From assembly GCA_009392195.1 (NCBI GenBank), contig VFGY01000036.1, positions 1 through 47,402 on the forward strand: a DNA stretch of 47,402 bases. The letters run 5' to 3'. The notes below the pieces were generated by a model. That model was not told the origin of the DNA and ran no database searches. It worked only from the letters and a program-made list of their open reading frames with translations. The DNA comes from SAR202 cluster bacterium. Lineage in GTDB: Bacteria > Chloroflexota > Dehalococcoidia > Lucifugimonadales > OSU-TB39. Shown piece after piece: positions 1-9,390 of the stretch; within the stretch, counting starts at the first letter, position 1, and each line of letters opens with the position of its first letter. The position numbers were made by a program, and so were the translations under genes.

Positions 1-750
1 GTTTTATTTGCAGGTGGTTTTTCACTATCTGCATCAACCCTAGGAGTACCTGACATCGGTTTACTTACAATGTCTGAAAACATAGAAAGAGTTAAGAAAA
101 TCACCAGTCATATATCAATACCTTTAGTAGCTGATATGGATACCGGATACGGCAACCCCATCAATGTAATAAGAACAGTCAAAGAATCTATAGACGCTGG
201 TGCTGCAGCAATCATCTTGGAGGACCAGTCTTGGCCAAAACGGTGCGGCCACATGGAAGGGAAATCTGTAATTCCTTTAGAAGACCATGTCGAAAAAATC
301 AAAGCTGCAGATTATGCGAGAGGAGATTCAGATTTAGTAATTATCGCAAGAACAGATTCTAGAGGTACCCATAGCCTTGATGAGGCTATTAAAAGAGGTA
401 AAACACTAGAGAAAAGTGGTGCCGATGTAATATTTATTGAAGCTCCTAAAACGGTGGAGGAAATCAGAACAATCGGCAATGAAATCAATTTACCTTTACT
501 CATTAATTTGATTGAAGGTGGCAAAACACCAAGTCTACCAAAAGAAGAACTCGAATCTCTTGGATTTAGAATAATTCTTTATCCTCTTAGTAGTATCTTC
601 GCTACTGCTCATTCAATGAGATCCTTAGCTAGTCATATAAAGTCTAATTCAACAACAGACGGATACAAAGATATGCTTAGTTTCCACGAATTTGAAAGTG
701 TGGTTGATCTACAGAAATACCAGGAATTAGATGCTAAGTTTTTGGGATAA
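1..750 (+). CDS. Isocitrate lyase / PEP mutase family protein, 5' end outside window
   Basis: The reading frame is open from base 1, so the true start lies upstream; the ATG at 70 is internal. The visible 249 residues show the family's Mg-binding core: the LGVPDIGLLT segment before base 70, then ADMDTGYGN, then the catalytic loop KRCGH, then ARTD. KRCGH is the form seen in 2-methylisocitrate lyases and related oxaloacetate or carboxy-PEP enzymes. Family knowledge points to C-C bond cleavage of a 2-hydroxy or 2-oxo diacid, but the exact substrate cannot be set from sequence. It ends 8 bp before the convergent ABC-F gene. Family assignment is firm; methylisocitrate lyase is only the best guess. 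Confidence 0.85.
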   Translation, partial: VLFAGGFSLSASTLGVPDIGLLTMSENIERVKKITSHISIPLVADMDTGYGNPINVIRTVKESIDAGAAAIILEDQSWPKRCGHMEGKSVIPLEDHVEKIKAADYARGDSDLVIIARTDSRGTHSLDEAIKRGKTLEKSGADVIFIEAPKTVEEIRTIGNEINLPLLINLIEGGKTPSLPKEELESLGFRIILYPLSSIFATAHSMRSLASHIKSNSTTDGYKDMLSFHEFESVVDLQKYQELDAKFLG

Positions 751-758
751 ATAATTAA

Positions 759-2732
759 TCAATTGTTGTTAGAATTTGTAAAAGTGGATCTCAGATTTTT
801 AAGGTCGGCGGTTATTGTTTCTAGTTCACTAGATAACTGTTCCCATTCTTTTTCTAAATCATCACGAGCTTTTTGAAAGTTTTTATGTTTTTGACCATAT
901 TCAGCTAGTTTTTGTGAATCGCTTATTCTTTCTGGATTAGCAAACAATGCTTCCAATTTGTTTATTTCGATATCTTTTGCTTCTAACTCTGATTCTATGA
1001 TTTGGATTGTTTTGTCGAGTTTTCTTGACCGGTTTTCAAGATTTCTTTGTTTTTGTTTCTCATCGCTACGTTTTGTTTGGGCATTTTCCGATTGCATTTC
1101 ATTTGTCAAATGAACACCATTGTTCGATGAATCGCTACTTTGGTTTGCTAAATAACTTTCGTAATCACCTCTGTAAACTATAGGTAACCCGTTTTCTACT
1201 TTTATTATTTTATTCGCCACCTGATGTATCAAAGTACGGTCATGAGTGATAAAGCATAATGTTCCTTGATAATCATTTAACGCATCGGTCAGAATTTCTC
1301 TAGAAGCAATATCAAGATGGTTTGTAGGTTCATCCATAAACAGTAGGTTATTTTGTTGTATAAGTAACTTAGCTAGAGCAATCCTTGCTTTTTCTCCACC
1401 CGACAAAACAGATATAGTCTTATTGATGTCATCTCCACCAAACAAGAATCCTCCTAAGATATTTTTTAGATTTTGGTCCGTAGCTGATAGCGACACTTGC
1501 TGTAATTCCTGTATCAAAGTGTTTTCAACATTGAGAAGTTCGAGCAAATGTTGGGCGTAATACCCTGTTGCAACATTATGACCCAACCGCCTGGTACCTG
1601 AGTCAAAATCTAAAACACCTGCAAGTACTTTGAGCATAGTAGATTTTCCAGCACCGTTAGGTCCTATCAAAGCAACTTTATCGCCTCTTTCTAAAACCAA
1701 ATCAACATTTTTATAAACTACATTTTTTCCATAAGATTTACTTAATTTATCCAACTTAATTACTTCTTTACCACTACGAGGAGGTTCAGGGAAAGAATAA
1801 CGCACTCTTTTAGTTGTTCTGGGCAAATCAATTTTTTCGATTTTATCTAGGGCTTTTAACCTACTTTGTACTTGGCTGGCTTTAGTTGCTTTATAGCGAA
1901 AACGCTCAACAAATTTCATTTGCTTTTCAATTTGTTTTTCAATTCTAGCCGCAGTAGCCTGTTTTATTTTCAACGACTCTTCTCTGGTATTTACATATTC
2001 ATCGTAATTACCTTTCTGTAACACAACTTGATCGGGTTCTATCGCTAATACCATTGTCGCTACTGAATTCAAAAATGCTCTGTCATGTGAAGTAATCACA
2101 ACTGCACCTTTAAAGTTATTCAAATATTGTTCAAACCATAAATTAGCTTCTAAATCTAGATGATTGGTCGGTTCATCTAAGAGTAAAACATCGGGCTTAG
2201 AAAACAATATCTTAGCCAATGAAGCTCTCATTCCCCATCCACCACTAAATTCTTTTACAGACCTTATAAAATCAGTTTCTTTAAATCCCAGTCCGGACAA
2301 AATTGCCTTAGCTTGATGTTCGCTATTATTTTCGTCTCGAAATTCGAAATAATCGTTAATTTCAGCCATTCGTCTCAATAATATTTTTTGTTTTCGCTCA
2401 TCTATTTGATTCTCTAATGAAATATGAATCGCAGTTAACTCTTTCCTTAAACCTGTAACCTCTTCAGATTCTTCTAATACCTCTTGTAGTAAGGGTTTAT
2501 CATGAAAACGAAAATTATCTTGTTTCAAATATGCTACGGATATATTTTTTTTGATAGTAACTTTGCCATTATCTGGAGTATTTTCATTTGCGATGATATC
2601 CATAAGGGTTGATTTACCTGAACCGTTAGCACCGATAAGAGCAATCCGATCACCAGTAAAAACGTTAAAGGAAAGATCAGAAAACAATATATTGTCACCG
2701 TATTCTTTACTTAAATTTATTATGTTTAACAT
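759..2732 (-). CDS. ABC-F family ATPase (Uup/YheS/YdiF-type)
   Basis: A 657-residue soluble protein with two ABC domains and no membrane segment. Domain 1 has Walker [10 protein letters not shown] at 34-42, signature SGGWG near 163 and Walker [12 protein letters not shown] near 184. Domain 2 has GPNGAGKST near 357, LSGGEKAR near 443 and MDEPTNHLD near 466. A charged linker of about 60 residues (roughly 245-305) fits the P-site tRNA interaction motif, and a heptad-rich coiled coil fills the last 90 residues, as in Uup, YheS and YdiF. ABC-F proteins act on the ribosome, relieving stalls or assisting translation; which subtype this is cannot be told. ATG start at 2732. It stands alone, convergent with the preceding gene. 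Confidence 0.93.
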   Translation of the reverse strand: MLNIINLSKEYGDNILFSDLSFNVFTGDRIALIGANGSGKSTLMDIIANENTPDNGKVTIKKNISVAYLKQDNFRFHDKPLLQEVLEESEEVTGLRKELTAIHISLENQIDERKQKILLRRMAEINDYFEFRDENNSEHQAKAILSGLGFKETDFIRSVKEFSGGWGMRASLAKILFSKPDVLLLDEPTNHLDLEANLWFEQYLNNFKGAVVITSHDRAFLNSVATMVLAIEPDQVVLQKGNYDEYVNTREESLKIKQATAARIEKQIEKQMKFVERFRYKATKASQVQSRLKALDKIEKIDLPRTTKRVRYSFPEPPRSGKEVIKLDKLSKSYGKNVVYKNVDLVLERGDKVALIGPNGAGKSTMLKVLAGVLDFDSGTRRLGHNVATGYYAQHLLELLNVENTLIQELQQVSLSATDQNLKNILGGFLFGGDDINKTISVLSGGEKARIALAKLLIQQNNLLFMDEPTNHLDIASREILTDALNDYQGTLCFITHDRTLIHQVANKIIKVENGLPIVYRGDYESYLANQSSDSSNNGVHLTNEMQSENAQTKRSDEKQKQRNLENRSRKLDKTIQIIESELEAKDIEINKLEALFANPERISDSQKLAEYGQKHKNFQKARDDLEKEWEQLSSELETITADLKNLRSTFTNSNNN

Positions 2733-2906
2733 TTAGAAACCGTTTCGGTATATATTAGGGTGATTGCTATTGATAATTCCATGAACTATTTAAGCGTATA
2801 AGAGGAAATACACTAATTCAATAGTATCTAGGAACATTTGATATTCATAAAATTAATCATATAAACGTACGTAATCAATTTAAATCTTTAAGAAATTGGA
2901 GGTTAT

Positions 2907-3665
2907 ATGCTACTAGATAACAAAGTTGCAATCATTACTGGGGGCGCCTCTGGTATAGGAAGATCTACAGCAAATTTATTTGCTGAACATGGAGCAAAAG
3001 TCGTGATCGGCGATATAGATGAAATAGGTGGCATGCAAACGGTTAATGAAATCAATAAACATTCTGGAAATGGAATATTTGTGAAAACCGATGTCAGCAA
3101 AATGTCTGAAGTAAAAACCTTGGTTGAAAAAACGATAGATGTTTTTGGGAAAATCGATATATTGCATAGTAACGCAGCTATAAACCCGAAGGTGAATGCT
3201 CTAGAAACAACAGAACAAATTTGGGACGACACTGTGGATATAGGACTTAAAGCAACTTGGATGTTAGCATACAACTCCATTCCATTCATGACACAACAAG
3301 GATCAGGAGTGATAGTTATAACTGGTTCAGTTCATTCTATTAGAGGATACGCATACAATACTCCATACCAAGCGGCTAAGGGTGGCGTTTTAGCGCTAAC
3401 ACGATCTCTGGCTGCAGATTATGCTCCAACAATAAGAGTAAACGCTATCTTGCCTGGCGCTATTGAAACTCCTTTATGGGAAAAGTTAGGCATAACACCT
3501 GAAGAGGCAAAAAAGTCAGCAAATATGTGTCCTCTTAAACGAAATGGCCAACCAGAAGAAGTTGCCCAAGCAGCCCTGTTTTTGGCATCTGACATGTCAT
3601 CGTACATGACTGGTAGTGAGGTAATAGTTGACGGAGGTCTAACTTCAATTATCCAGCAACATTAG
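2907..3665 (+). CDS. Short-chain dehydrogenase/reductase (SDR)
   Basis: 252 residues, a typical classical SDR length. The Rossmann motif TGGASGIG is at 11-18, an SNAA variant of NNAG at 88-91, and the catalytic set is Ser in TGSVHS (141/144), Tyr154 and Lys158 (YQAAK). The C-terminal VDGG is also present. GDID after beta-2 suggests NAD(H) rather than NADP(H). The substrate is an alcohol/ketone pair that cannot be named. A strong GGAGG lies at 2898-2902, 4 bases before the ATG. It is followed after 66 bp by a PhyH-type gene on the same strand and may be co-transcribed with it. Confidence 0.9.
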   Translation: MLLDNKVAIITGGASGIGRSTANLFAEHGAKVVIGDIDEIGGMQTVNEINKHSGNGIFVKTDVSKMSEVKTLVEKTIDVFGKIDILHSNAAINPKVNALETTEQIWDDTVDIGLKATWMLAYNSIPFMTQQGSGVIVITGSVHSIRGYAYNTPYQAAKGGVLALTRSLAADYAPTIRVNAILPGAIETPLWEKLGITPEEAKKSANMCPLKRNGQPEEVAQAALFLASDMSSYMTGSEVIVDGGLTSIIQQH

Positions 3666-3731
3666 AATAAGGTATGCTAATTCCACAAACACCTATACAG
3701 TTTTCAAAAATTTTGTAAATGGAGATATCTA

Positions 3732-4682
3732 ATGAATATTTTCGATGCTTACAACCTAGATCAACAAGCAGCTATAACCCACCTTAAAGAACAAGGATAC
3801 GTGGTCATTAAAAACCTATTGGATACCAATGAAATCGAATTATTGAGCAAAGCTATAAACAATATTTTCAAACAAGAACGTGAAAACCCATTTGACCCTT
3901 CAAATAATAACGACAATGAAGATGATCAATCATTGCATGAATATTTAATTAATTCTTACAAGATTAGTGAAGATGAAAGTAAACGATTAATGAATCGTAT
4001 AAAACACACTAGCAAATTAAATCATGATACCCCTTGGCCATTACCGCCTGAAAAAATGAACAAATCTTTCCTTCATGTGCCTACCCTATTCGATTACGAT
4101 AAATCTCAGCGTATATGGAATTTACCTGCTAAATTACACCAATGCGAAAAATTGATAGAACATCCAATATTGCTAAGTTTAGTAAGAGCTATGTTAGATG
4201 ACGATTGCGTTCTATCTGATATAAGCGCAACAAGTATTGGTCCAAATTCAGGAGGTAGCGGAGCTTGGCATATAGACGCTCCACTAACACAAATGCCTGA
4301 ACCATTGCCAGAAATACCTTTAGCAGTCCAAAATGCATGGATTATCGACGACTTCACCGTAGATAATGGTGCTACTCACGTAGTACCTAAAAGTCATCTA
4401 AGTCGGAAAAAGCCTGGCTGGGGTTATGATGATATTGAAAATGAAATCATCTTATCTGCTCCAGCAGGGTCTCTAGCTATGTGGACATCCCACACATGGC
4501 ATAAATCAGGAGAAAATATCACTGATAAGCCTAGAAGAGCGATTTTGGGTTACTATATTAGATCATGGATCAGACCATGGTCTGATTTCACTAGAGTACT
4601 GTCAGAAGAACAAGCTAAAAGATATTCACCAACATCTCGATATCTTTTAGGATACTCCGCATATCCACCTAACAGAGGTTGA
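3732..4682 (+). CDS. Phytanoyl-CoA dioxygenase (PhyH) family protein
   Basis: 316 residues with the double-stranded beta-helix signature of Fe(II)/2-oxoglutarate oxygenases. The iron ligands are H180 and D182 (WHIDAP) with distal H257 (WHKSG), and a 2-oxoglutarate-binding Arg lies in KPRRAI near 268. PGSH, usual in the family, is replaced by PKSH. This is a complete set of active-site residues, so a hydroxylase is likely; the substrate is unknown. An acidic low-complexity insert (NNNDNEDD, about 58-65) precedes the core. Start chosen at ATG 3732 with GGAG at 3721. It is one of three PhyH-type genes in the window. Confidence 0.88.
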   Translation: MNIFDAYNLDQQAAITHLKEQGYVVIKNLLDTNEIELLSKAINNIFKQERENPFDPSNNNDNEDDQSLHEYLINSYKISEDESKRLMNRIKHTSKLNHDTPWPLPPEKMNKSFLHVPTLFDYDKSQRIWNLPAKLHQCEKLIEHPILLSLVRAMLDDDCVLSDISATSIGPNSGGSGAWHIDAPLTQMPEPLPEIPLAVQNAWIIDDFTVDNGATHVVPKSHLSRKKPGWGYDDIENEIILSAPAGSLAMWTSHTWHKSGENITDKPRRAILGYYIRSWIRPWSDFTRVLSEEQAKRYSPTSRYLLGYSAYPPNRG

Positions 4683-4711
4683 ATTTAACAGACCATTTAA
4701 AGAAACTGTTG

Positions 4712-5545
4712 TTAAGGTTTACCAGGTTCACGACGTAAATCCTGGCCTTCTGCTAAAACCTGATGCCATCCTCCAGGATCATCAATATCGTATTTATCTG
4801 CTGACCCAGAGGGTCTCCAACCAAGTATATTTTTAGCACGGCTATTATCTCTCCAGCTATGTTTATTATCGGAACTAGCATGAAAAACATCGAACTTCAT
4901 AGATTCTGGCGCACTTAAACATAAATCCACCATTTGTATGCAATCAGAGTGAGACAGATACCCGGGATATTGCCTACGCAGTGTCGGGATATCTTCAGGT
5001 AGCACCCCTCCTAATCTGATACAAATCACTGACATGTTATAACGATCAGAATAAAAATGACCTAATGCTTCACAAAATATTTTACACGCACCATAAAGAC
5101 TCTTAGGTCGAGTTGGTGCATTTTCGTCTATGAGTTCCCATGTATTTGGTATAAGTTCATGCTCTCCAGCTGCTAATTCACCGTATGGGTACTCCATTTC
5201 ATAGCCAGTCATAGTATCTCCAGTACTACCTAAAACGACTCTTTTTATCCCATTCAACCTAGATGCTTCATAGACATTTCTGGTACCTAATATTCCAACG
5301 TTGAAATGTTTTTCCCAATCAATAACATCGGTAGTATGATTAGCTAAGTGTACAACCATATCTATGCCTTCAAAAGCCGGCATTATTGCATCTAAATCAC
5401 GTATATCTGCTTTAGTATTCGGAATACCATCTACTGAACTTCTATTAAGTCCACTGAATTCGTATTTATCCCCAAGGTTTCTCCACACCAGACCACCAAT
5501 TAATCCACTCGCTCCAGTAATCAATACTTTGATCTTTTTAGACAT
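4712..5545 (-). CDS. NAD-dependent epimerase/dehydratase, uronate-dehydrogenase-like
   Basis: 277 residues, extended SDR. The nucleotide motif is TGASGLIGG near the N-terminus and the catalytic pair is YGACK. Length, the S-x-x-DNS segment (HSWRDNS) and the GWRP box near the end resemble uronate dehydrogenases, which oxidise galacturonate or glucuronate to the aldarolactone with NAD. That reading is an inference; a UDP-sugar epimerase is less likely because the protein is short. ATG at 5545 has AAGGA upstream on the minus strand. Enzymes that could take the product onward (lactonase, enolase-type dehydratase, aldolase) occur elsewhere in the window. Confidence 0.75.
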   Translation of the reverse strand: MSKKIKVLITGASGLIGGLVWRNLGDKYEFSGLNRSSVDGIPNTKADIRDLDAIMPAFEGIDMVVHLANHTTDVIDWEKHFNVGILGTRNVYEASRLNGIKRVVLGSTGDTMTGYEMEYPYGELAAGEHELIPNTWELIDENAPTRPKSLYGACKIFCEALGHFYSDRYNMSVICIRLGGVLPEDIPTLRRQYPGYLSHSDCIQMVDLCLSAPESMKFDVFHASSDNKHSWRDNSRAKNILGWRPSGSADKYDIDDPGGWHQVLAEGQDLRREPGKP

Positions 5546-5645
5546 TTTGTATTCCTTATATAAATTTTGGTTAGTTTACCATATAGCGTTATAATGTTTT
5601 GATATATTTAAATCGTCTAGCTATATTTTGAGGTTAAAACATCAA

Positions 5646-5741
5646 GTGAAAACCATTTGGTTAAAGTGGAAAGATCGAATACTAATCGCAGTAGCGTTAT
5701 TCATTTTATTTAGATTCATTATAATGCCATCATTGTTTTAA
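5646..5741 (+). CDS. Candidate 31-residue single-membrane-span protein
   Basis: A GTG-initiated ORF in a 373-bp gap with no large gene. After a basic, Trp-rich N-terminus (KTIWLKWKDR) it reads into one hydrophobic stretch, LIAVALFILFRFII, then stops at TAA. A GAGG lies at 5630-5633, 12 bases from the GTG, which is long spacing. The charge and hydrophobicity pattern is that of a small inner-membrane protein, but such short ORFs arise by chance in AT-rich DNA. No function is proposed. Confidence 0.3.
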   Translation: MKTIWLKWKDRILIAVALFILFRFIIMPSLF

Positions 5742-5830
5742 CCAATGAACTAACTCCCACAAAATATATGTTTTGACTACAACAGTCCATCTAACCGACT
5801 GATAATATAAATCCTATCAAAGATATAAAA

Positions 5831-5911
5831 ATGCAAAACGGTGATAAAGCTATAATCGTAATAGGTGTGATAGTCGCTATACTAGTGATAGCTATTTTCA
5901 TACTCTCTTAA
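5831..5911 (+). CDS. Candidate 26-residue single-membrane-span protein
   Basis: An ATG ORF ending 7 bp before the stop of the convergent oxidoreductase gene. It has a short polar head (MQNGDK) followed by an almost uninterrupted hydrophobic segment of about 19 residues rich in Ile and Val. No convincing ribosome binding site is seen upstream. Together with the 31-residue ORF in the same gap it makes a pair of tiny hydrophobic ORFs on one strand. Conservation in relatives would be needed to accept it. Confidence 0.3.
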   Translation: MQNGDKAIIVIGVIVAILVIAIFILS

Positions 5912-5918
5912 TTCTTCG

Positions 5919-7037
5919 CTATTCAGTTAAACCAAGAGCCTCTTCGTAAGTCTGCGGCATTCCAGTCAAATCTTTTCCTAGCCATCTCCCATCCGCAGGT
6001 ATCATGGTGTGGGACCTGTCAGACAATGGCAATGTCACAGGCACATTTCCTAACTGGGCTGATAATTTCATTGCTATTGCAACTTCTAGAGCCTGTCTTA
6101 AGTCATGACCTGATATAGCAAGTTCAGAGCCGGTCTCAATTGCATTAATCAAAGATCTCATAGTACTTGTCAAATAGCCGTATTCTTTCCATTTCCAATC
6201 GGTAAATTTAATATCCAACTTTTTTCTTTTACCTGTTTCATCGAATCCTTTAAAAATCTTTACATCATCCCAAAACCATCTTAGTAATGAATCATCTGTC
6301 CAAACATCTATCCCCATCTTCTGTTGATTAATTTGTCCGGTATTTAAATCTGTTCGAGGGTTAGTAGAGGCAACAATATTACCTTCATAAAATGGGACCG
6401 TTATTCCATTGTCCATTATAAATATTCCACTTGAACCCATTAAATCATCATTGGTATCTATTGTTTCTGCAGGGTTTCCCCAGCATATAACTTCTTTAAC
6501 ATCACCATTCATGAATAATCGTATAGCAGATATAGATTGAACGCCGCCACCAGATATACGTTCACCCATATTTGCTATAACAGCACCTTTGATTTTTCCG
6601 AATTTACCTTGTTTAAGCCACTGAGCTGCTTCTTGCACATGATTATGTGTGCGAGCCAAATTACCTCCGGCAAATATTACACCCCTAGATTCACAGGCTT
6701 CAACCATTTCATCTGCATCAGAGAGTGTGGCTGCTAAAGGTTTATCAGTTGAAACACCTTTTACTCCCGCTTCAGCACATGCGATTACAGATTCTTTCAT
6801 CCATTTAGTTGGTGTAACGACTGCAGCTATATCTGGCACTATCTCCTTGAGCATAGATTCAGCATCCGGATAAAGTGCATTTACACCAAAACGTTGTCCA
6901 ACTGCTTTTCGTCTCTCTGGATTAAACTCAGCTATTGCTACAATTTCGGTATCTGGAAACGTCGAATATGCCATCCCGTATTGCTGACCTAATCTTCCGC
7001 AACCAATTATAGCAACTTTATGTTTTTTATTTTTCAT
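5919..7037 (-). CDS. Gfo/Idh/MocA family oxidoreductase
   Basis: 372 residues. The N-terminal Rossmann fold has GCGRLGQQ near residue 12, and the cofactor/catalytic loop reads TDKPLA in place of the common EKP, with the catalytic Lys kept. The C-terminal half carries SGGGVQS. This subgroup is shared with the gene at 34806-35909, which has SGGGCQT at the equivalent place. The family oxidises or reduces sugar or inositol derivatives with NAD(P); the substrate is not predictable. The ATG at 7037 has AAAGG on the minus strand. It is divergent from the DinB-like gene, with a 133-bp gap between the starts. Confidence 0.87.
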   Translation of the reverse strand: MKNKKHKVAIIGCGRLGQQYGMAYSTFPDTEIVAIAEFNPERRKAVGQRFGVNALYPDAESMLKEIVPDIAAVVTPTKWMKESVIACAEAGVKGVSTDKPLAATLSDADEMVEACESRGVIFAGGNLARTHNHVQEAAQWLKQGKFGKIKGAVIANMGERISGGGVQSISAIRLFMNGDVKEVICWGNPAETIDTNDDLMGSSGIFIMDNGITVPFYEGNIVASTNPRTDLNTGQINQQKMGIDVWTDDSLLRWFWDDVKIFKGFDETGKRKKLDIKFTDWKWKEYGYLTSTMRSLINAIETGSELAISGHDLRQALEVAIAMKLSAQLGNVPVTLPLSDRSHTMIPADGRWLGKDLTGMPQTYEEALGLTE

Positions 7038-7170
7038 TAGGGTTACCTTTCACAATAAATATTTGGCTTCGAATAAGTTTTAAATGATAACATATCGGCA
7101 TTATTTGGTTTTCACTTGATATATAATCCTGTGAAAATACAAAGCAATCCATATGATAAGGAGTATTACT

Positions 7171-7581
7171 TTGGGCACAGTAAAAGAACTTTTAGAACAA
7201 CTTACAGAATCAAGGTTAAAACTACACAAAAAAATTGCTCATGTACCTGACGATGCAATGACTTTACCTGTTCCCAACAGAGACAACTTCCAAATAAGAA
7301 CCGTATTTTACCGATTGGTTGCACACGAAATCGAACATACGATACATCTATCTAAAACACTAACTGCTCTAGACATACAATTAACCGAAGCGCAACAAAT
7401 ATTACAAGAATTGCAAGAAAGCCGGGGTAAATTGGAAAGTTTATTGATAACTTTAGATGATTCAGATTTAGATAGAAAACCTTCTGAAGAAGATTGGTCT
7501 CCAAGGGAGGTAGTAAACCACATATTGGAGGTTGAAGAAAGGTTTTATTCGGATATGATTATTGACGCCCTTAATAATTGA
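7171..7581 (+). CDS. DinB-like four-helix-bundle protein
   Basis: The TTG at 7171 is preferred because AAGGAG (7159-7164) sits 6 bases upstream; an in-frame ATG at 7153 would place this ribosome binding site inside the gene. The product is about 136 residues and all helical in appearance. It has His residues in the first half (VAHEIEHTIH) and VVNHILEVEERF near the C-terminus, the pattern of the metal-binding DinB/YfiT superfamily. Members often act as thiol-dependent transferases or have no known role. It heads a run of five same-strand genes to 10506. A TATAAT lies at 7122-7127, with no clear -35. Confidence 0.7.
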   Translation: MGTVKELLEQLTESRLKLHKKIAHVPDDAMTLPVPNRDNFQIRTVFYRLVAHEIEHTIHLSKTLTALDIQLTEAQQILQELQESRGKLESLLITLDDSDLDRKPSEEDWSPREVVNHILEVEERFYSDMIIDALNN

Positions 7582-7609
7582 ATTAGCACGGATATTACAG
7601 GAATAATCA

Positions 7610-8077
7610 ATGGTCAATAGCGATAACAAAAAAAGATTTATGGAACAAACCATACGTAAATACTTTGAAGGTTGCAACGAATCTTCTTACGATAAAATGG
7701 TCTCTTGTTTCGTTAAAGATGCCGTACATTACTTTCCTCCCGACATGTATGATGGACCATGGATAGGCGCTGATAAAATAGCAAATGGATGGATTGAAGC
7801 AGTAAAAAACATAGGTTCGTATTGGACAATTGACAACATTATAGTTGACCCAGAAATGGACCAAGCAGTTATTGAATGGACTCATTTCAAGACCAAATTG
7901 GGTGTCACCTTACGAGGTGCCGAATGGTATTTGTTTGATAAACATTGCGGATTAATCAAAGAGCTATGGGCTTACTATGCTTCTCCTCAAAATAAACAAT
8001 TAAAAAAACTAGAGATTAAAGGAATGGACTATATAGGTAGAGGATTTCCCAATTCTCCTCCAGATGGACAAAGGTAA
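7610..8077 (+). CDS. SnoaL/NTF2-like protein
   Basis: 155 residues with the cone-shaped alpha+beta NTF2-like pattern: helix RKYFEGCNESSYDKMVSCF, then VHYFPP, a helix with IANGWIEAVKNIG, and a sheet with VIEWTHFKTKLGVTLRGAEWYLF. The Trp/Tyr-rich interior is typical of SnoaL-like isomerase/hydrolase folds, where the pocket binds a small hydrophobic ligand. No specific catalytic assignment is possible. ATG at 7610 has AGGA nearby. It lies 28 bp after the DinB-like gene and 17 bp before a PhyH-type gene, so it is probably in one operon with them. Confidence 0.72.
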   Translation: MVNSDNKKRFMEQTIRKYFEGCNESSYDKMVSCFVKDAVHYFPPDMYDGPWIGADKIANGWIEAVKNIGSYWTIDNIIVDPEMDQAVIEWTHFKTKLGVTLRGAEWYLFDKHCGLIKELWAYYASPQNKQLKKLEIKGMDYIGRGFPNSPPDGQR

Positions 8078-8094
8078 TTATATGGAGTTAACCA

Positions 8095-8895
8095 TTGTTG
8101 AAATTAAATGAAGATGACATTGAAACTTATAAGTATCTTTTCGACTTACAAGGATATATCATCGTTGAAAACGTTCTTAATTCTAAAGAAGTCTCAACTA
8201 TTCAAAGCATATTAGATAAACGTTTACCTGTTTCCCATGGGCTTGAATTTGCAGATGGCGAATTTGGTTTTTCAGGAGCCACCAACAGTAAAGAACCAGG
8301 GTTGCTAGAATACGGACCACCAATAAAGAATTTAATAGATAATCCAACGATCCTTTCGATTTTACGACCTATCCTTGGTGATGGTTTTAGAATAGACCAT
8401 ATGTATGGAATACAGATGATCAAGGGAACAAAATCGCTTGAACTTCATGGCGGCTCAATTAATGCTGACATAACTGAGCAATACCACGTGCAAAATCAAA
8501 AAATCAACAGTGGACTTACTGTCGTTTCGTGGAATTTAGTTGACACTGGGCCAGACCAAGGTGGATTTTTATGTATACCCGGCAGTCATAAGCAAAATTT
8601 CGATACGCCTAAAAAGGTGTTTTCTATGCATGATAAAGCCGATTGTGTATTGGTTCCTAAAGTTAAACCTGGTTCGGCTATAATATTCACTGAAGCTTTA
8701 GCTCATGGTACAGCCAGTTGGAAATCAGATTCACCAAGGCGTTCAATACTGTTTAAATACACTCCATCTTATATGGCTTTTACCCGAAAATACGCGGAAA
8801 TACCTAAAGACACTAATTTGACTCAACGACAAAAAGACCTTTTCAATTTACCTTCCGATTCAAATTCATTCGGACGACCATCTTTATTTGATTAA
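8095..8895 (+). CDS. PhyH-family oxygenase-like protein with HGG in place of HxD
   Basis: 266 residues, TTG start at 8095 with GGAG at 8083-8086. The fold markers of the PhyH family are present: GGFLCIPGSHKQNF, distal H204 (LAHG) and the R215/R216 pair (SPRRSI). The first metal-binding motif reads H118-G-G120, so the usual carboxylate ligand is a glycine. In Fe/2OG enzymes a Gly or Ala here is the hallmark of halogenases, but other PhyH-like subgroups also lost it. Either different metal chemistry or a shifted ligand is possible. Same-strand neighbours are SnoaL-like (17 bp upstream) and VOC (28 bp downstream). Confidence 0.8.
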   Translation: MLKLNEDDIETYKYLFDLQGYIIVENVLNSKEVSTIQSILDKRLPVSHGLEFADGEFGFSGATNSKEPGLLEYGPPIKNLIDNPTILSILRPILGDGFRIDHMYGIQMIKGTKSLELHGGSINADITEQYHVQNQKINSGLTVVSWNLVDTGPDQGGFLCIPGSHKQNFDTPKKVFSMHDKADCVLVPKVKPGSAIIFTEALAHGTASWKSDSPRRSILFKYTPSYMAFTRKYAEIPKDTNLTQRQKDLFNLPSDSNSFGRPSLFD

Positions 8896-8923
8896 TTAAA
8901 TTTATGCAATAACAGGAAATTTT

Positions 8924-9370
8924 ATGATTACAGGCTTTAACCACTCGGGATTTGTCGTTAAAAACATCGATAAGCAAGTAGATTTTTATCAAAACGTACT
9001 AGGTTTGAAAGTTATACGCAAAACAAACCCAGGACCAGAAGGCAGCAAGCATACAGGCATCCCAAATGCATATAGGGCATTAGTTTTTTTGGGAAAACAA
9101 GAAAATGAACACTTGATCGAATTAGTACAATTCATAAAACCCCAAATTACTGAAGACGGACATGTACCAAACACCCACATTGGTGCAGCACATATATGTT
9201 TCAACGTTACAAATTTAATGGAAATGTATAAAAGTATGGTTGAAAAAAACATGAAATTTGTAACCGAGCCTGTAATCAGAACAACCGAATCTGGAGATAC
9301 TACCACCATATGTTATGGACAAGATCCTGAAGGAAACTGGCTGGAATTCATTGAAAAAACCTCTACTTAA
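8924..9370 (+). CDS. VOC family (glyoxalase-like) protein
   Basis: 148 residues with two beta-alpha-beta-beta-beta repeats. The first opens FNHSGFVVKNIDKQVDFYQNVLGLKV and holds the first His ligand; the second carries AAHICFNVTNL, and the end reads CYGQDPEGNWLEFIE with the C-terminal Glu ligand. Metal ligands H, E, H, E are therefore plausible. The family includes glyoxalases, methylmalonyl-CoA epimerase and dioxygenases; the LGL and DPEGN motifs do not separate these. AGGAAA precedes the ATG. It sits between a PhyH-type gene and an enolase-superfamily gene in one tight cluster. Confidence 0.83.
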   Translation: MITGFNHSGFVVKNIDKQVDFYQNVLGLKVIRKTNPGPEGSKHTGIPNAYRALVFLGKQENEHLIELVQFIKPQITEDGHVPNTHIGAAHICFNVTNLMEMYKSMVEKNMKFVTEPVIRTTESGDTTTICYGQDPEGNWLEFIEKTST

Positions 9371-9390
9371 CCTTGGTTTGATTTTATGAC

